Assembly: GCA_029287695.1 (NCBI GenBank) | Contig: JARFQQ010000223.1 | Span: 1 to 5,315 of the forward strand | Length of the DNA stretch: 5,315 nucleotides | DNA from: Gammaproteobacteria bacterium | GTDB taxonomy: Bacteria > Pseudomonadota > Gammaproteobacteria > Chromatiales > Chromatiaceae | Direction: 5' to 3' | Part shown: piece after piece, positions 1 through 5,315 of the stretch | Position numbering within the stretch: the first letter of the stretch is position 1 | Layout of the letters: each line of letters begins with the position of its first letter | Made by a program: the position numbers and the translations under genes | Notes under the pieces: model-generated | Database searches by the model: none | Seen by the model: only the letters and a program-made list of their open reading frames with translations | What the model was told of the DNA's origin: nothing

Positions 1-189
1 GTCCTTGTGATTGTCGAGGAGGTCACGCCCCGTTGCTCGCAGTAATTCCCAGTCTTCCGTTGTAAGGTCCGTATAGACAGAGCCCTTGAGAAAAGACCAT
101 GAAGCAATGGTCCTTGCCTGCAGAGCGCCGGCCGTCAAAAGCAATAGTAGTGAAAAGCCGACCACAACCTTGAATTGGCAGGATTGCAT
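1..189 (-). CDS. Small exported protein, N-terminal part only (possible RT0821/Lpp0805-type surface protein)
   Basis: Sixty-three codons are visible from an ATG at 189 reading leftward with no stop; the rest lies beyond the left edge. The start is supported by a good ribosome binding site (AGGGAG on the minus strand, 7 nt before the ATG). Residues 1-25 form a Sec signal peptide: Lys7, a hydrophobic core with a run of five leucines (residues 14-18), and a likely signal peptidase I cut after Ala25 (LQA). There is no lipobox. The mature part begins with a Trp-Ser-Phe-Leu-Lys segment, then a Leu-Thr-x-x-Asp-Trp motif and a short acidic, amphipathic stretch. This resembles, from memory, the start of small proteobacterial surface proteins annotated as RT0821/Lpp0805 family; without the C-terminal part this is tentative. 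It is transcribed away from the hydrogenase genes, and nothing here shows a functional link to them. Confidence 0.72.
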   Translation of the reverse strand, partial: MQSCQFKVVVGFSLLLLLTAGALQARTIASWSFLKGSVYTDLTTEDWELLRATGRDLLDNHKD

Positions 190-222
190 CGAAATACTCC
201 CTGGTGATTTGATCTGCTGCCC

Positions 223-252
223 AGTTTAGTGAGGTAGCCCCGACTCTGCCAG
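223..252 (-). promoter_or_regulatory. Weak sigma70-like promoter candidate for the leftward exported-protein gene
   Basis: Read on the minus strand, CTGGCA (252-247) and TAAACT (228-223) are separated by 18 nt; each matches the sigma70 consensus at four of six positions. Transcription would start near 216, giving a leader of about 27 nt that contains the AGGGAG ribosome binding site. The geometry is reasonable, but matches this weak occur by chance. Confidence 0.22.
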
Positions 253-311
253 CAGGACTCACCCTCAAGACCCCTTTTCTGCAGGCCGGAGGAGCCAGAG
301 AGGCTCATAAT

Positions 312-325
312 CTGACATAAATCAG
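312..325. promoter_or_regulatory. FNR/FixK-type anaerobox-like site
   Basis: The sequence CTGAC-ATAA-ATCAG has the TGA-N6-TCA core of the FNR/CRP family and fits the FixK/FnrN pattern TTGAY-N4-RTCAA except at the two outermost bases, which are C and G instead of T and A. It lies about 110 nt before the hupF start. If the boxes at 342-371 are the promoter, its centre is near -60, close to the -61.5 position used by class I activators. Hydrogenase genes are known FNR/FnrN targets in several proteobacteria. The link here is inferred from sequence and position only. Confidence 0.4.
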
Positions 326-341
326 TCAGGTGGTAATTAAA

Positions 342-371
342 CTGTCACACCCGGAATGGCATGGCTAGAAT
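342..371 (+). promoter_or_regulatory. Sigma70-like promoter candidate for the hupF-hupK-hyp operon
   Basis: A -10-like TAGAAT (366-371, five of six to consensus) is preceded after 18 nt by a poor -35-like CTGTCA (342-347, four of six). The start of transcription would be near 378, giving a leader of about 57 nt. A weak -35 box would suit a promoter that depends on an activator, such as one bound at 312-325. There is no sigma54-type GG-N10-GC element here. Confidence 0.3.
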
Positions 372-402
372 CGGCCAAATGACAGACCTTATCGAGACAG
401 GT

Positions 403-419
403 GACGAAGGAACCTCGTC
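403..419 (+). other. Short hairpin in the hupF leader
   Basis: GACGA (403-407) can pair with TCGTC (415-419) around a 7-nt loop. It ends 15 nt before the hupF ATG, just upstream of the weak ribosome binding site, and could affect its access. The stem is only 5 bp and no T-tract follows, so it is not a terminator and may be chance. Confidence 0.2.
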
Positions 420-434
420 CATTGAGCAGAAAAC

Positions 435-749
435 ATGTGCATAGGCATCCCGATGCGCGTCGTCGAGGCGCATTCACATTTTGCGATTTGTGAATCCGGC
501 GACAGGCAGAAACGCGTCAATACCCTTTTCGTCGGCGAGGTCGAGGTCGGGCAGTGGCTGCTTGTCTTCCTCGACAGTGCACGGGAAATCCTGACCGAAG
601 AGCAGGCGATACAACTCAATAATGCCCTGCTCGCCGTCGACCAGGCCATCAACGGCAACACGGATGTCGATCATCTTTTTTCCGACCTGATCGAGCGCGA
701 CCGTCTGCCTCCTCACCTGCAACACCTTTCCAGGGAAAACGATGGCTGA
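435..749 (+). CDS. hupF: HupF/HoxL-type hydrogenase maturation chaperone (HypC family)
   Basis: A 104-residue protein of the HypC/HybG/HupF family, cytoplasmic chaperones that handle the Fe(CN)2CO group on its way to the hydrogenase large subunit. It starts with the family signature MCIGIPM, whose Cys2 is the essential metal-binding or docking residue once Met1 is removed. An in-frame TGA at 423-425 fixes this start; the ribosome binding site is weak. The core VGQW-LLVF (residues 38-45) aligns with VGQW-VLVH of E. coli HypC, so the histidine corresponding to HypC His51 is Phe45 here. The C-terminal tail (about 73-104, with an LPPHL motif) is longer than in HypC. The SAREIL segment, the tail and the neighbouring hupK all point to HupF/HoxL rather than general HypC. 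In rhizobial studies HupF helps hydrogenase maturation in the presence of oxygen and acts with HupK. The stop overlaps hupK by 8 bp. A database might label it simply hypC. Confidence 0.9.
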   Translation: MCIGIPMRVVEAHSHFAICESGDRQKRVNTLFVGEVEVGQWLLVFLDSAREILTEEQAIQLNNALLAVDQAINGNTDVDHLFSDLIERDRLPPHLQHLSRENDG

Positions 750-1917
750 ACCCGTCGAGGGCAGGCTTAGAATCTGCCTGCAACCGGGCACTCCGGATAA
801 TGACGTCGACATCAGTTCCTCACGCCCCGTGACCGCGGCCCGTCTTTTCATCGGCAAGCCTGTCAGCTTCGCTGTGCAGACGATTCCGCTGCTCTTCAAT
901 ATCTGCGGCAATGCGCAGCTGATCAGTTCACTGCGCGCCATCGAAAGCGCAAACAACGCACCGGCGCATGATGAAAACGAGGAGTGGCGGGAAGCGCTGC
1001 TGACACTCGAAACCCTGCGTGAACAGCTCTGGCGGGTCCTGCTCGAATGGCCGCGTCTCTCCTACTACGAACCGGATATGGAAAACCTTGCCCGGTTCAA
1101 CAGGGAACTGAACCAGTTCATCCAGCTTCTGAGAACTGACCCCGGCATTGCCGTTTCGTCGGATGAACCTACATCGATCCAGATCGATCAGCTGCAATGG
1201 CAGCGCCTTGCAAGCAGCATCGAGGAGGAGGTATTCGCAGGCAGTGCAAAATCCTGGCTCGCGGAAAACAGTGGCATCTGTTCCCTCGAACAGTGGTGTG
1301 ACAGGAACAGGAACCTCCCCGCAGTACTGATTCGGGATATTTTCGACAGGCGCTGGCATTCACTGGGCTTCTCAGATTATTTCCCGTTGAACGTGAAACT
1401 CGAGAAGGAGATACGTGACCGCCTCGAGAGTGCAGAGGATGCCGACGAATTCGTACAGCAGCCCGAAATTGACGACTACTGTCTCGAGACAGGCCCCCTG
1501 GCACGGCATGACGAGCACCCGCTGATCGAGGACCTCCTCTATCTCTATGGCAACGGCCTGCTGACACGTATGGTGGCGCGCCTCGCTGACATTGCACTTG
1601 CACTTGGCACGCTCGGCGACTTCTTCAATGGCAGGCAAACGCTGTCGTTTCGCCGGGGAAGCAGGGGTATTGCATCGGTCGAGGCAGCGCGGGGGCGATT
1701 GACACATCGGGTCACGCTCGACGGCGATCGCATAACCGACTACACCATTCTCGCCCCGACCGAGTGGAATTTTCACCCGCGGGGTGTCGTGGCACGCGGG
1801 CTGGCCTCGCTCCGCAGTACCAACCATGAGCTATTACGGCAGCAGTCGGAGTTCATCATCCATGCGGTCGATCCCTGTGTCGCCTATGATTTGCAGATAG
1901 GAAACGCTGATGCATGA
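742..1917 (+). CDS. hupK: HupK/HoxV-type hydrogenase maturation scaffold (large-subunit-like)
   Basis: A 391-residue protein resembling a decayed [NiFe]-hydrogenase large subunit. Blocks seen in order are SSRP (26-29), NICGNA (53-58, matching RICGVC), GPLAR (251-255), EAARG-L-H (314-322, matching the EAPRG-L-H block), P-T-x-W-N-x-x-P-R (339-347) and VDPCVAY (376-382, matching DPCxxC). In each cysteine pair the first is kept (Cys55, Cys379) and the second is replaced (Ala58, Tyr382). The downstream histidine of large subunits is Gln385. It therefore cannot hold a complete NiFe site and is not a catalytic subunit. HupK/HoxV proteins are proposed scaffolds on which the Fe(CN)2CO group is built or passed on with HupF/HoxL. 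The middle (about 80-160) has a family-specific helical-looking region. AGGGA lies 5 nt before the ATG. It overlaps hupF and hypA by 8 bp each, and it sits immediately before hypA as hupK and hoxV do in known clusters. Automatic annotation may call it a hydrogenase large subunit. Confidence 0.87.
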   Translation: MAEPVEGRLRICLQPGTPDNDVDISSSRPVTAARLFIGKPVSFAVQTIPLLFNICGNAQLISSLRAIESANNAPAHDENEEWREALLTLETLREQLWRVLLEWPRLSYYEPDMENLARFNRELNQFIQLLRTDPGIAVSSDEPTSIQIDQLQWQRLASSIEEEVFAGSAKSWLAENSGICSLEQWCDRNRNLPAVLIRDIFDRRWHSLGFSDYFPLNVKLEKEIRDRLESAEDADEFVQQPEIDDYCLETGPLARHDEHPLIEDLLYLYGNGLLTRMVARLADIALALGTLGDFFNGRQTLSFRRGSRGIASVEAARGRLTHRVTLDGDRITDYTILAPTEWNFHPRGVVARGLASLRSTNHELLRQQSEFIIHAVDPCVAYDLQIGNADA

Positions 1918-2251
1918 GATGGCGATCAGCGAGAGCATCGTCCAGATCATCGAGGAACAGGCAGAGGCGCAAAATTTCAGCGAGGTAAAAACCGTCTGGC
2001 TCGAGATCGGGCGCTTTGCGGGAATCGAGATCGAAGCGCTGCGTTTCACCTTCGATGTCGTCAGCAGGAACAGCGTGGCCGAGGGGTCCTCGCTCGAAAT
2101 CATCGAAATTCCCGGTACTGCATGGTGCCTGGAGTGTGGTAAAAACGTGGATATCAAGCAACGTTTTGATCCCTGCCCCGAATGCGGTGGCTTCCAGCTG
2201 CAGGTTTCCGGTGGCGAAGAGATGCGGATCAAAGAACTCGAGGTTAACTGA
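1910..2251 (+). CDS. hypA: HypA, hydrogenase nickel insertion protein
   Basis: A 113-residue protein of normal HypA length. HypA works with the GTPase HypB to place nickel in the hydrogenase large-subunit precursor after the iron group is in. The N-terminus MHEMAIS carries His2 and Glu3, the nickel-binding residues of the family, which fixes the start. A four-cysteine zinc site is intact: Cys73-x2-Cys76 and Cys89-x2-Cys92 (CLEC and CPECGG). AGGA lies 7 nt before the ATG. The gene overlaps the end of hupK by 8 bp (ATGCATGA), and its stop is followed after one base by the hypB ATG, which suggests coupled translation. Alternatives such as HybF are the same family; the setting before hypB and hypF supports hypA. 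Confidence 0.96.
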   Translation: MHEMAISESIVQIIEEQAEAQNFSEVKTVWLEIGRFAGIEIEALRFTFDVVSRNSVAEGSSLEIIEIPGTAWCLECGKNVDIKQRFDPCPECGGFQLQVSGGEEMRIKELEVN

Positions 2252-2252
2252 A

Positions 2253-3128
2253 ATGTGTACAGTATGCGGCTGCGGTGAGGGCGAGACCCGGATCGAGGGC
2301 CACGAGCACGAGCATGACCATGGCCACGATCACGGCCATGCGCATTCACACGACCACTCGCACTCCCGCGATCATCACCACTACGGACAGGGTCCGGCCC
2401 GTGCGCATGCTCCCGGAATGGGGCAGCAGCGCATGGTCGAGATCGAGCAGGATATTCTCGGCAAGAATGACCGCTACGCAGCGGGCAACCGCCAGCACTT
2501 CGCCGATCGCGGCATCCTGGCGCTCAACCTTGTCTCGAGCCCCGGATCCGGCAAGACAACGCTGCTGACGGCCACACTGGATGCACTCGCCGGCGAACTG
2601 CCACTGGCTGTTATCGAGGGTGACCAGGAAACCAGCAATGATGCTGACCGCATCCGTGCGACCGGCGCCCCCGCGCTGCAGATCAACACGGGCAAGGGCT
2701 GTCATCTGGATGCGCACATGGTCGGTCATGCCGTTGAGTCTCTCGAACCGGCGGATGGCAGCGTGCTCTTCATCGAAAATGTCGGCAACCTCGTCTGCCC
2801 CGCTGCCTTCGATCTCGGCGAAGCGCACAAGGTCGCGATCCTTTCTGTCACCGAGGGCGAGGACAAGCCCATCAAGTATCCGGACATGTTCCAGGCGGCG
2901 GACCTCATCATCCTCAACAAGATCGACTTGCTGCCCTACCTGCAGTTCGATGTCGCGAAATGCCTCGAGTATGCCAATCGCGTGAAACCCGGGGTGCAGG
3001 TTCTGCAACTCTCCGCCACCAGCGGCGAGGGCATGGAAAACTGGCTGCAGTGGATTCGCATGACACGAGAGGCACGCCTGATCGGTCATCCTGCGCTGCA
3101 ATTGCCATCGGCGGCAGTGACTGCATAG
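2253..3128 (+). CDS. hypB: HypB, nickel-binding GTPase for hydrogenase maturation
   Basis: A 291-residue SIMIBI-class GTPase that stores nickel and passes it on with HypA. The N-terminus MCTVCGC has the CxxCGC high-affinity nickel motif (Cys2, Cys5, Cys7). A histidine-rich segment follows, with 14 histidines between residues 17 and 43. The GTPase domain shows a P-loop (PGSGKTT, 97-103), an EGD block (122-124), the nickel/zinc site of the G domain (Cys150-His151 in GKGCHLD, and Cys182 in NVGNLVCP), and NKID (222-225) for guanine recognition. All expected residues are present. The start at 2253 is chosen because family members begin directly with the cysteine motif; a longer reading frame exists upstream but lies inside hypA. 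GAGG is 9 nt before the ATG. The gene begins one base after hypA and ends three bases before hypF. Confidence 0.97.
   Translation: MCTVCGCGEGETRIEGHEHEHDHGHDHGHAHSHDHSHSRDHHHYGQGPARAHAPGMGQQRMVEIEQDILGKNDRYAAGNRQHFADRGILALNLVSSPGSGKTTLLTATLDALAGELPLAVIEGDQETSNDADRIRATGAPALQINTGKGCHLDAHMVGHAVESLEPADGSVLFIENVGNLVCPAAFDLGEAHKVAILSVTEGEDKPIKYPDMFQAADLIILNKIDLLPYLQFDVAKCLEYANRVKPGVQVLQLSATSGEGMENWLQWIRMTREARLIGHPALQLPSAAVTA
2301..2381 (+). repeat. Low-complexity His-rich repeat within hypB
   Basis: This stretch encodes residues 17-43 of HypB and is built from repeated CAY-GAN and CAY-GGC units (His-Asp, His-Glu, His-Gly, His-Ser). It gives 14 histidines in 27 residues. Such regions in HypB bind several divalent metal ions and act as a nickel store. 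Repeated units of this type tend to vary in copy number between related strains. Confidence 0.85.
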
Positions 3129-3131
3129 CAG

Positions 3132-5315
3132 ATGCCGCGAACGGCAGTCGCCTCTGCCGGCATGTATCCGGTTACACTTGTCAGGATACGCGGTATCGTC
3201 CAGGGTGTCGGTTTCCGCCCCACTGTCTGGAGAATCGCCCACAGTCTGAACATCGCCGGCGAAGTCAGCAACGACGGTGAAGGTGTACTGGTTCTTCTCG
3301 CCTCTCCGGAGAAGTGCGATACCTTCCTGCAGCAACTGCAGGAGCAACTCCCTCCCCTGGCGCGTATCGATGCTATCGAAATCCGCGAAGAGAAGAGCCC
3401 GAAGCAGTTCGGAAATTTCAGTATTGTTGCCAGCAGGTCCGACACTGCAAGGACAGGCGTTCCGCCGGATGCCGCAACCTGCCCGGCATGCCTTGCCGAA
3501 ATCCGTGATCCTGCCAATCGCCGCTATCGTTACCCTTTTACGAACTGCACCCATTGCGGACCCCGCCTCTCGATCATTCACGGGATTCCCTATGACCGGG
3601 ATCAGACAAGCATGGCAGCCTTCAGAATGTGTCCCGCTTGCCAGCAGGAGTATGACTCTCCCGAGGACAGGCGTTTCCATGCCCAGCCGAATGCCTGTCC
3701 GACCTGCGGCCCGCACGCCTGGCTGGAGGAGAGGCATGGACAGCGCATCGAAACGGATGACCCGGTCGCGGAAGCGGCAGAACGACTGGCACGTGGAGAC
3801 ATCCTGGCCATCAGGGGAATTGGCGGGTTTCATCTCGCTGTCGATGCGACCAGCGAGGTGGCCGTCGCCACACTCAGGCAACGCAAGCGCCGGCATGCAA
3901 AACCCTTTGCCTTGATGGCCAGGGACATGGCGGTTATCCGTCACTACTGCGATGTCAACGAACAGGAAGCCGCGCTGCTCGCCAGCAGCAGTGCGCCAAT
4001 CGTGCTGTTACGGCGGAAAGCCGGAGCGCCGCCGCTGCCGGATAGCGTTGCACCCGGTCAGAGACTGCTCGGATTCATGCTGCCCTATTCACCGCTGCAT
4101 CACCTGTTGCTGGAGACTTTTGCCACGCCATTGGTCATGACGTCCGGCAACCTCTCGGAAGAGCCGCAGGCGACCGGCAATGCAGATGCCCGGGAAAGGC
4201 TCGTGAAGATCGCGGATTCTTTTCTGCTGCATGACCGCGAGATCGTCAACCGTGTCGATGATTCCGTTGTCCGCGTCGTGAGCGCACATGAAAGAGTCCT
4301 GCGCCGGGCGCGCGGCCTTGCGCCCTCCTCTCTCCCCCTGCCTGAGGGTTTCGAGGATGCACCTGCGATTCTCGCTCTCGGTGGGGAGCTCAAGAACAGT
4401 TTTTGTCTGGTGCAGCAGGGCGAAGCGATCCTCTCCCAGCATATGGGGGACCTCGAAGACTTCAGCACCTTCGAGGACTATCTCAAGAACCTCGATCTCT
4501 ATGCGCGTCTCTACCGGCACGCGCCGGAAGTCATCGCGATCGATGCCCACCCGGAATACCTCTCTTCCAAGCAGGGGCGAAAGCTGGCCGACCGGCATTG
4601 CCTGCGACTGGAGGAAATCCAGCATCACCATGCCCATATCGCCGCCTGCCTCGCGGAAAACGGCCATGCAGCGGATGCCGGAGCAGTTATCGGTATCGCC
4701 CTGGATGGCCTTGGCTTTGGCAAGGACGGCACGATCTGGGGTGGCGAGTTCCTCCTGGCAGACTATCAGCAGTCCCGGCGCATTGGTTGCCTCAAACCTG
4801 TACCGATGCCCGGCGGCACGATGGCGATCCTGGAGCCCTGGCGCAACTGTTTCGCACAGCTGCAGCAAACCGGCGACTGGCCGGCACTCTGCGAGCAGTA
4901 TGCCGGCCTGGAACTGATCGAGGCACTGCGCAGTATGCCGGTGGAAGCACTTGCAGCGATGATCACGAAGGGCATCAACACGCCCCTGACATCGTCGGCG
5001 GGACGGCTGTTCGATGCCGTGGCCGCAGCCGCAGGCATCTGTCGGGAAAAAATCCTCTACGAGGGGCAAGCCGCAATCGAACTCGAAGCGCAAGTTGATG
5101 CCAGCCGGCTGGCGGCGACAGAGGGCTACGAATTCGCCATTCTCGATGGCCCCACCCTGCTGCTCGACACTGCCCCGATGTGGCGGCAGCTGATGAAGGA
5201 CTTGCAGCAAGGGCGAGAGACTGCAATCATCAGTGAACGCTTTCACAAAGGGCTCGCAGTCGCCATTTCCCGCATGGCCCGTAAACTCTCCCGGCAACAG
5301 CAAATCGAAACGGTT
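3132..5315 (+). CDS. hypF: HypF, carbamoyltransferase for cyanide ligand synthesis (3' end missing)
   Basis: The open frame runs 728 codons to the right edge without a stop. HypF proteins are usually about 750-780 residues, so only a short tail is missing, including the LSGGVFQN-type block expected just beyond. HypF makes carbamoyl adenylate from carbamoyl phosphate and ATP and moves the carbamoyl group to the C-terminal cysteine of HypE, giving the source of the cyanide ligands. Domains in order: acylphosphatase (about 12-100; VQGVGFRP with Arg29, and Asn47); a zinc-finger region with perfect Cx2C-x18-Cx2C pairs (Cys117/120/139/142 and Cys167/170/189/192); a YrdC-like domain (about 205-395; KPFALM at 257-262, PIVLL at 289-293, LPYSPLHH at 317-324, SGNLSEEP at 338-345); and a Kae1-like domain (from about 410; GGELKNSF from 417, metal-binding HHHAH at 498-502, ALDG with Asp525, SSAGRLFDA from 621). 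The start at 3132 has only a weak ribosome binding site; an in-frame ATG at 3162 has none. It follows hypB after 3 nt. Confidence 0.97.
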   Translation, partial: MPRTAVASAGMYPVTLVRIRGIVQGVGFRPTVWRIAHSLNIAGEVSNDGEGVLVLLASPEKCDTFLQQLQEQLPPLARIDAIEIREEKSPKQFGNFSIVASRSDTARTGVPPDAATCPACLAEIRDPANRRYRYPFTNCTHCGPRLSIIHGIPYDRDQTSMAAFRMCPACQQEYDSPEDRRFHAQPNACPTCGPHAWLEERHGQRIETDDPVAEAAERLARGDILAIRGIGGFHLAVDATSEVAVATLRQRKRRHAKPFALMARDMAVIRHYCDVNEQEAALLASSSAPIVLLRRKAGAPPLPDSVAPGQRLLGFMLPYSPLHHLLLETFATPLVMTSGNLSEEPQATGNADARERLVKIADSFLLHDREIVNRVDDSVVRVVSAHERVLRRARGLAPSSLPLPEGFEDAPAILALGGELKNSFCLVQQGEAILSQHMGDLEDFSTFEDYLKNLDLYARLYRHAPEVIAIDAHPEYLSSKQGRKLADRHCLRLEEIQHHHAHIAACLAENGHAADAGAVIGIALDGLGFGKDGTIWGGEFLLADYQQSRRIGCLKPVPMPGGTMAILEPWRNCFAQLQQTGDWPALCEQYAGLELIEALRSMPVEALAAMITKGINTPLTSSAGRLFDAVAAAAGICREKILYEGQAAIELEAQVDASRLAATEGYEFAILDGPTLLLDTAPMWRQLMKDLQQGRETAIISERFHKGLAVAISRMARKLSRQQQIETV

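Larger units (their letters stand above)
190..434. other. Divergent intergenic region between the exported-protein gene and hupF
   Basis: These 245 bases separate two genes that point away from each other, so promoters for both should lie here. Visible elements are an FNR/FixK-like palindrome (312-325), an AT-rich patch (about 332-341), weak sigma70-like boxes on both strands, a short inverted repeat GAGCC-AGAGA-GGCTC (292-306) and another at 403-419 just before hupF. I see no convincing small ORF, RNA gene or intrinsic terminator in it. Confidence 0.8.

Noticed and set aside
23..268. Minus-strand open frame of 81 codons covering the exported-protein gene
   Set aside because: The overlapping phase starting at 189 has a better ribosome binding site and a clear signal peptide. 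The 81-codon frame shows no such features.
292..306. Inverted repeat GAGCC-AGAGA-GGCTC as a terminator
   Set aside because: No T-tract follows on either strand, and it sits between divergent starts where a terminator is not expected. At best it is a small operator-like repeat.
190..434. Sigma54 promoter, as found at some hydrogenase operons
   Set aside because: The GG pairs around 357-364 have no GC at the required 10-nt spacing, and no good TGGCAC-N5-TTGC match was found.
742..1917. A functional hydrogenase large subunit
   Set aside because: Although several large-subunit blocks are present, the second cysteine of both CxxC pairs and the C-terminal histidine are missing, and the length and context fit HupK/HoxV.
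1910..2251. Internal FNR-type promoter for hypB within hypA, as reported for E. coli and rhizobia
   Set aside because: I looked for TTGAY-N4-RTCAA inside hypA and found no acceptable match; the TTGAT near 2165 lacks the second half-site.
2016..2252. N-terminal extension of hypB by 79 codons
   Set aside because: It overlaps hypA out of frame. HypB proteins begin with the CxxCGC nickel motif, which follows directly after the ATG at 2253.
2346..3944. Long open frame of 532 codons on the minus strand
   Set aside because: It lies antisense to hypB and hypF, whose conserved motifs are unmistakable. It crosses the boundary between them, has no recognisable domains and is explained by codon bias in GC-rich DNA.
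4089..5303. Open frame of 404 codons on the minus strand
   Set aside because: It is fully antisense to the YrdC-like and Kae1-like parts of hypF. The composition is cysteine-, histidine- and arginine-rich as expected for a shadow frame, and no family is recognisable.

Overview
This window is the 5' part of a [NiFe]-hydrogenase maturation operon from a moderately high-GC bacterium, most likely a proteobacterium. That assignment rests on a HupF/HoxL-type and HupK/HoxV-type pair, which as far as I know accompanies proteobacterial uptake hydrogenases, placed directly before hypA-hypB-hypF. I cannot name a genus. The hydrogenase structural genes are not in the window.

Layout: positions 1-189 hold the start of a leftward gene for a small exported protein, cut by the left edge. 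Positions 190-434 are a divergent intergenic region. It carries an FNR/FixK-like palindrome (312-325), weak sigma70-like promoter candidates in both directions and a small leader hairpin. From 435 on, all genes point right and are tightly packed: hupF (435-749), hupK (742-1917), hypA (1910-2251), hypB (2253-3128) and hypF (3132 to the right edge, incomplete). Gene junctions are an 8-bp overlap, an 8-bp overlap, a 1-nt gap and a 3-nt gap, so this is almost certainly one transcript with translational coupling.

How the genes work together: HypF makes the cyanide precursor from carbamoyl phosphate, together with HypE, which is not seen here. HypC/HupF-type chaperones and the large-subunit-like HupK are believed to carry or assemble the Fe(CN)2CO group before it reaches the hydrogenase large subunit. 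HypA and HypB, the latter with a histidine-rich metal-storage stretch, then deliver nickel. In known clusters of this order hypF is followed by hypC, hypD and hypE, so these probably lie just past the right edge.

I see no undescribed system. The points most worth a second look are the compact hupF-hupK pair without the genes that usually separate them, the loss of specific metal-ligand residues in both proteins, the possible oxygen-responsive promoter, and the divergently transcribed secreted protein.
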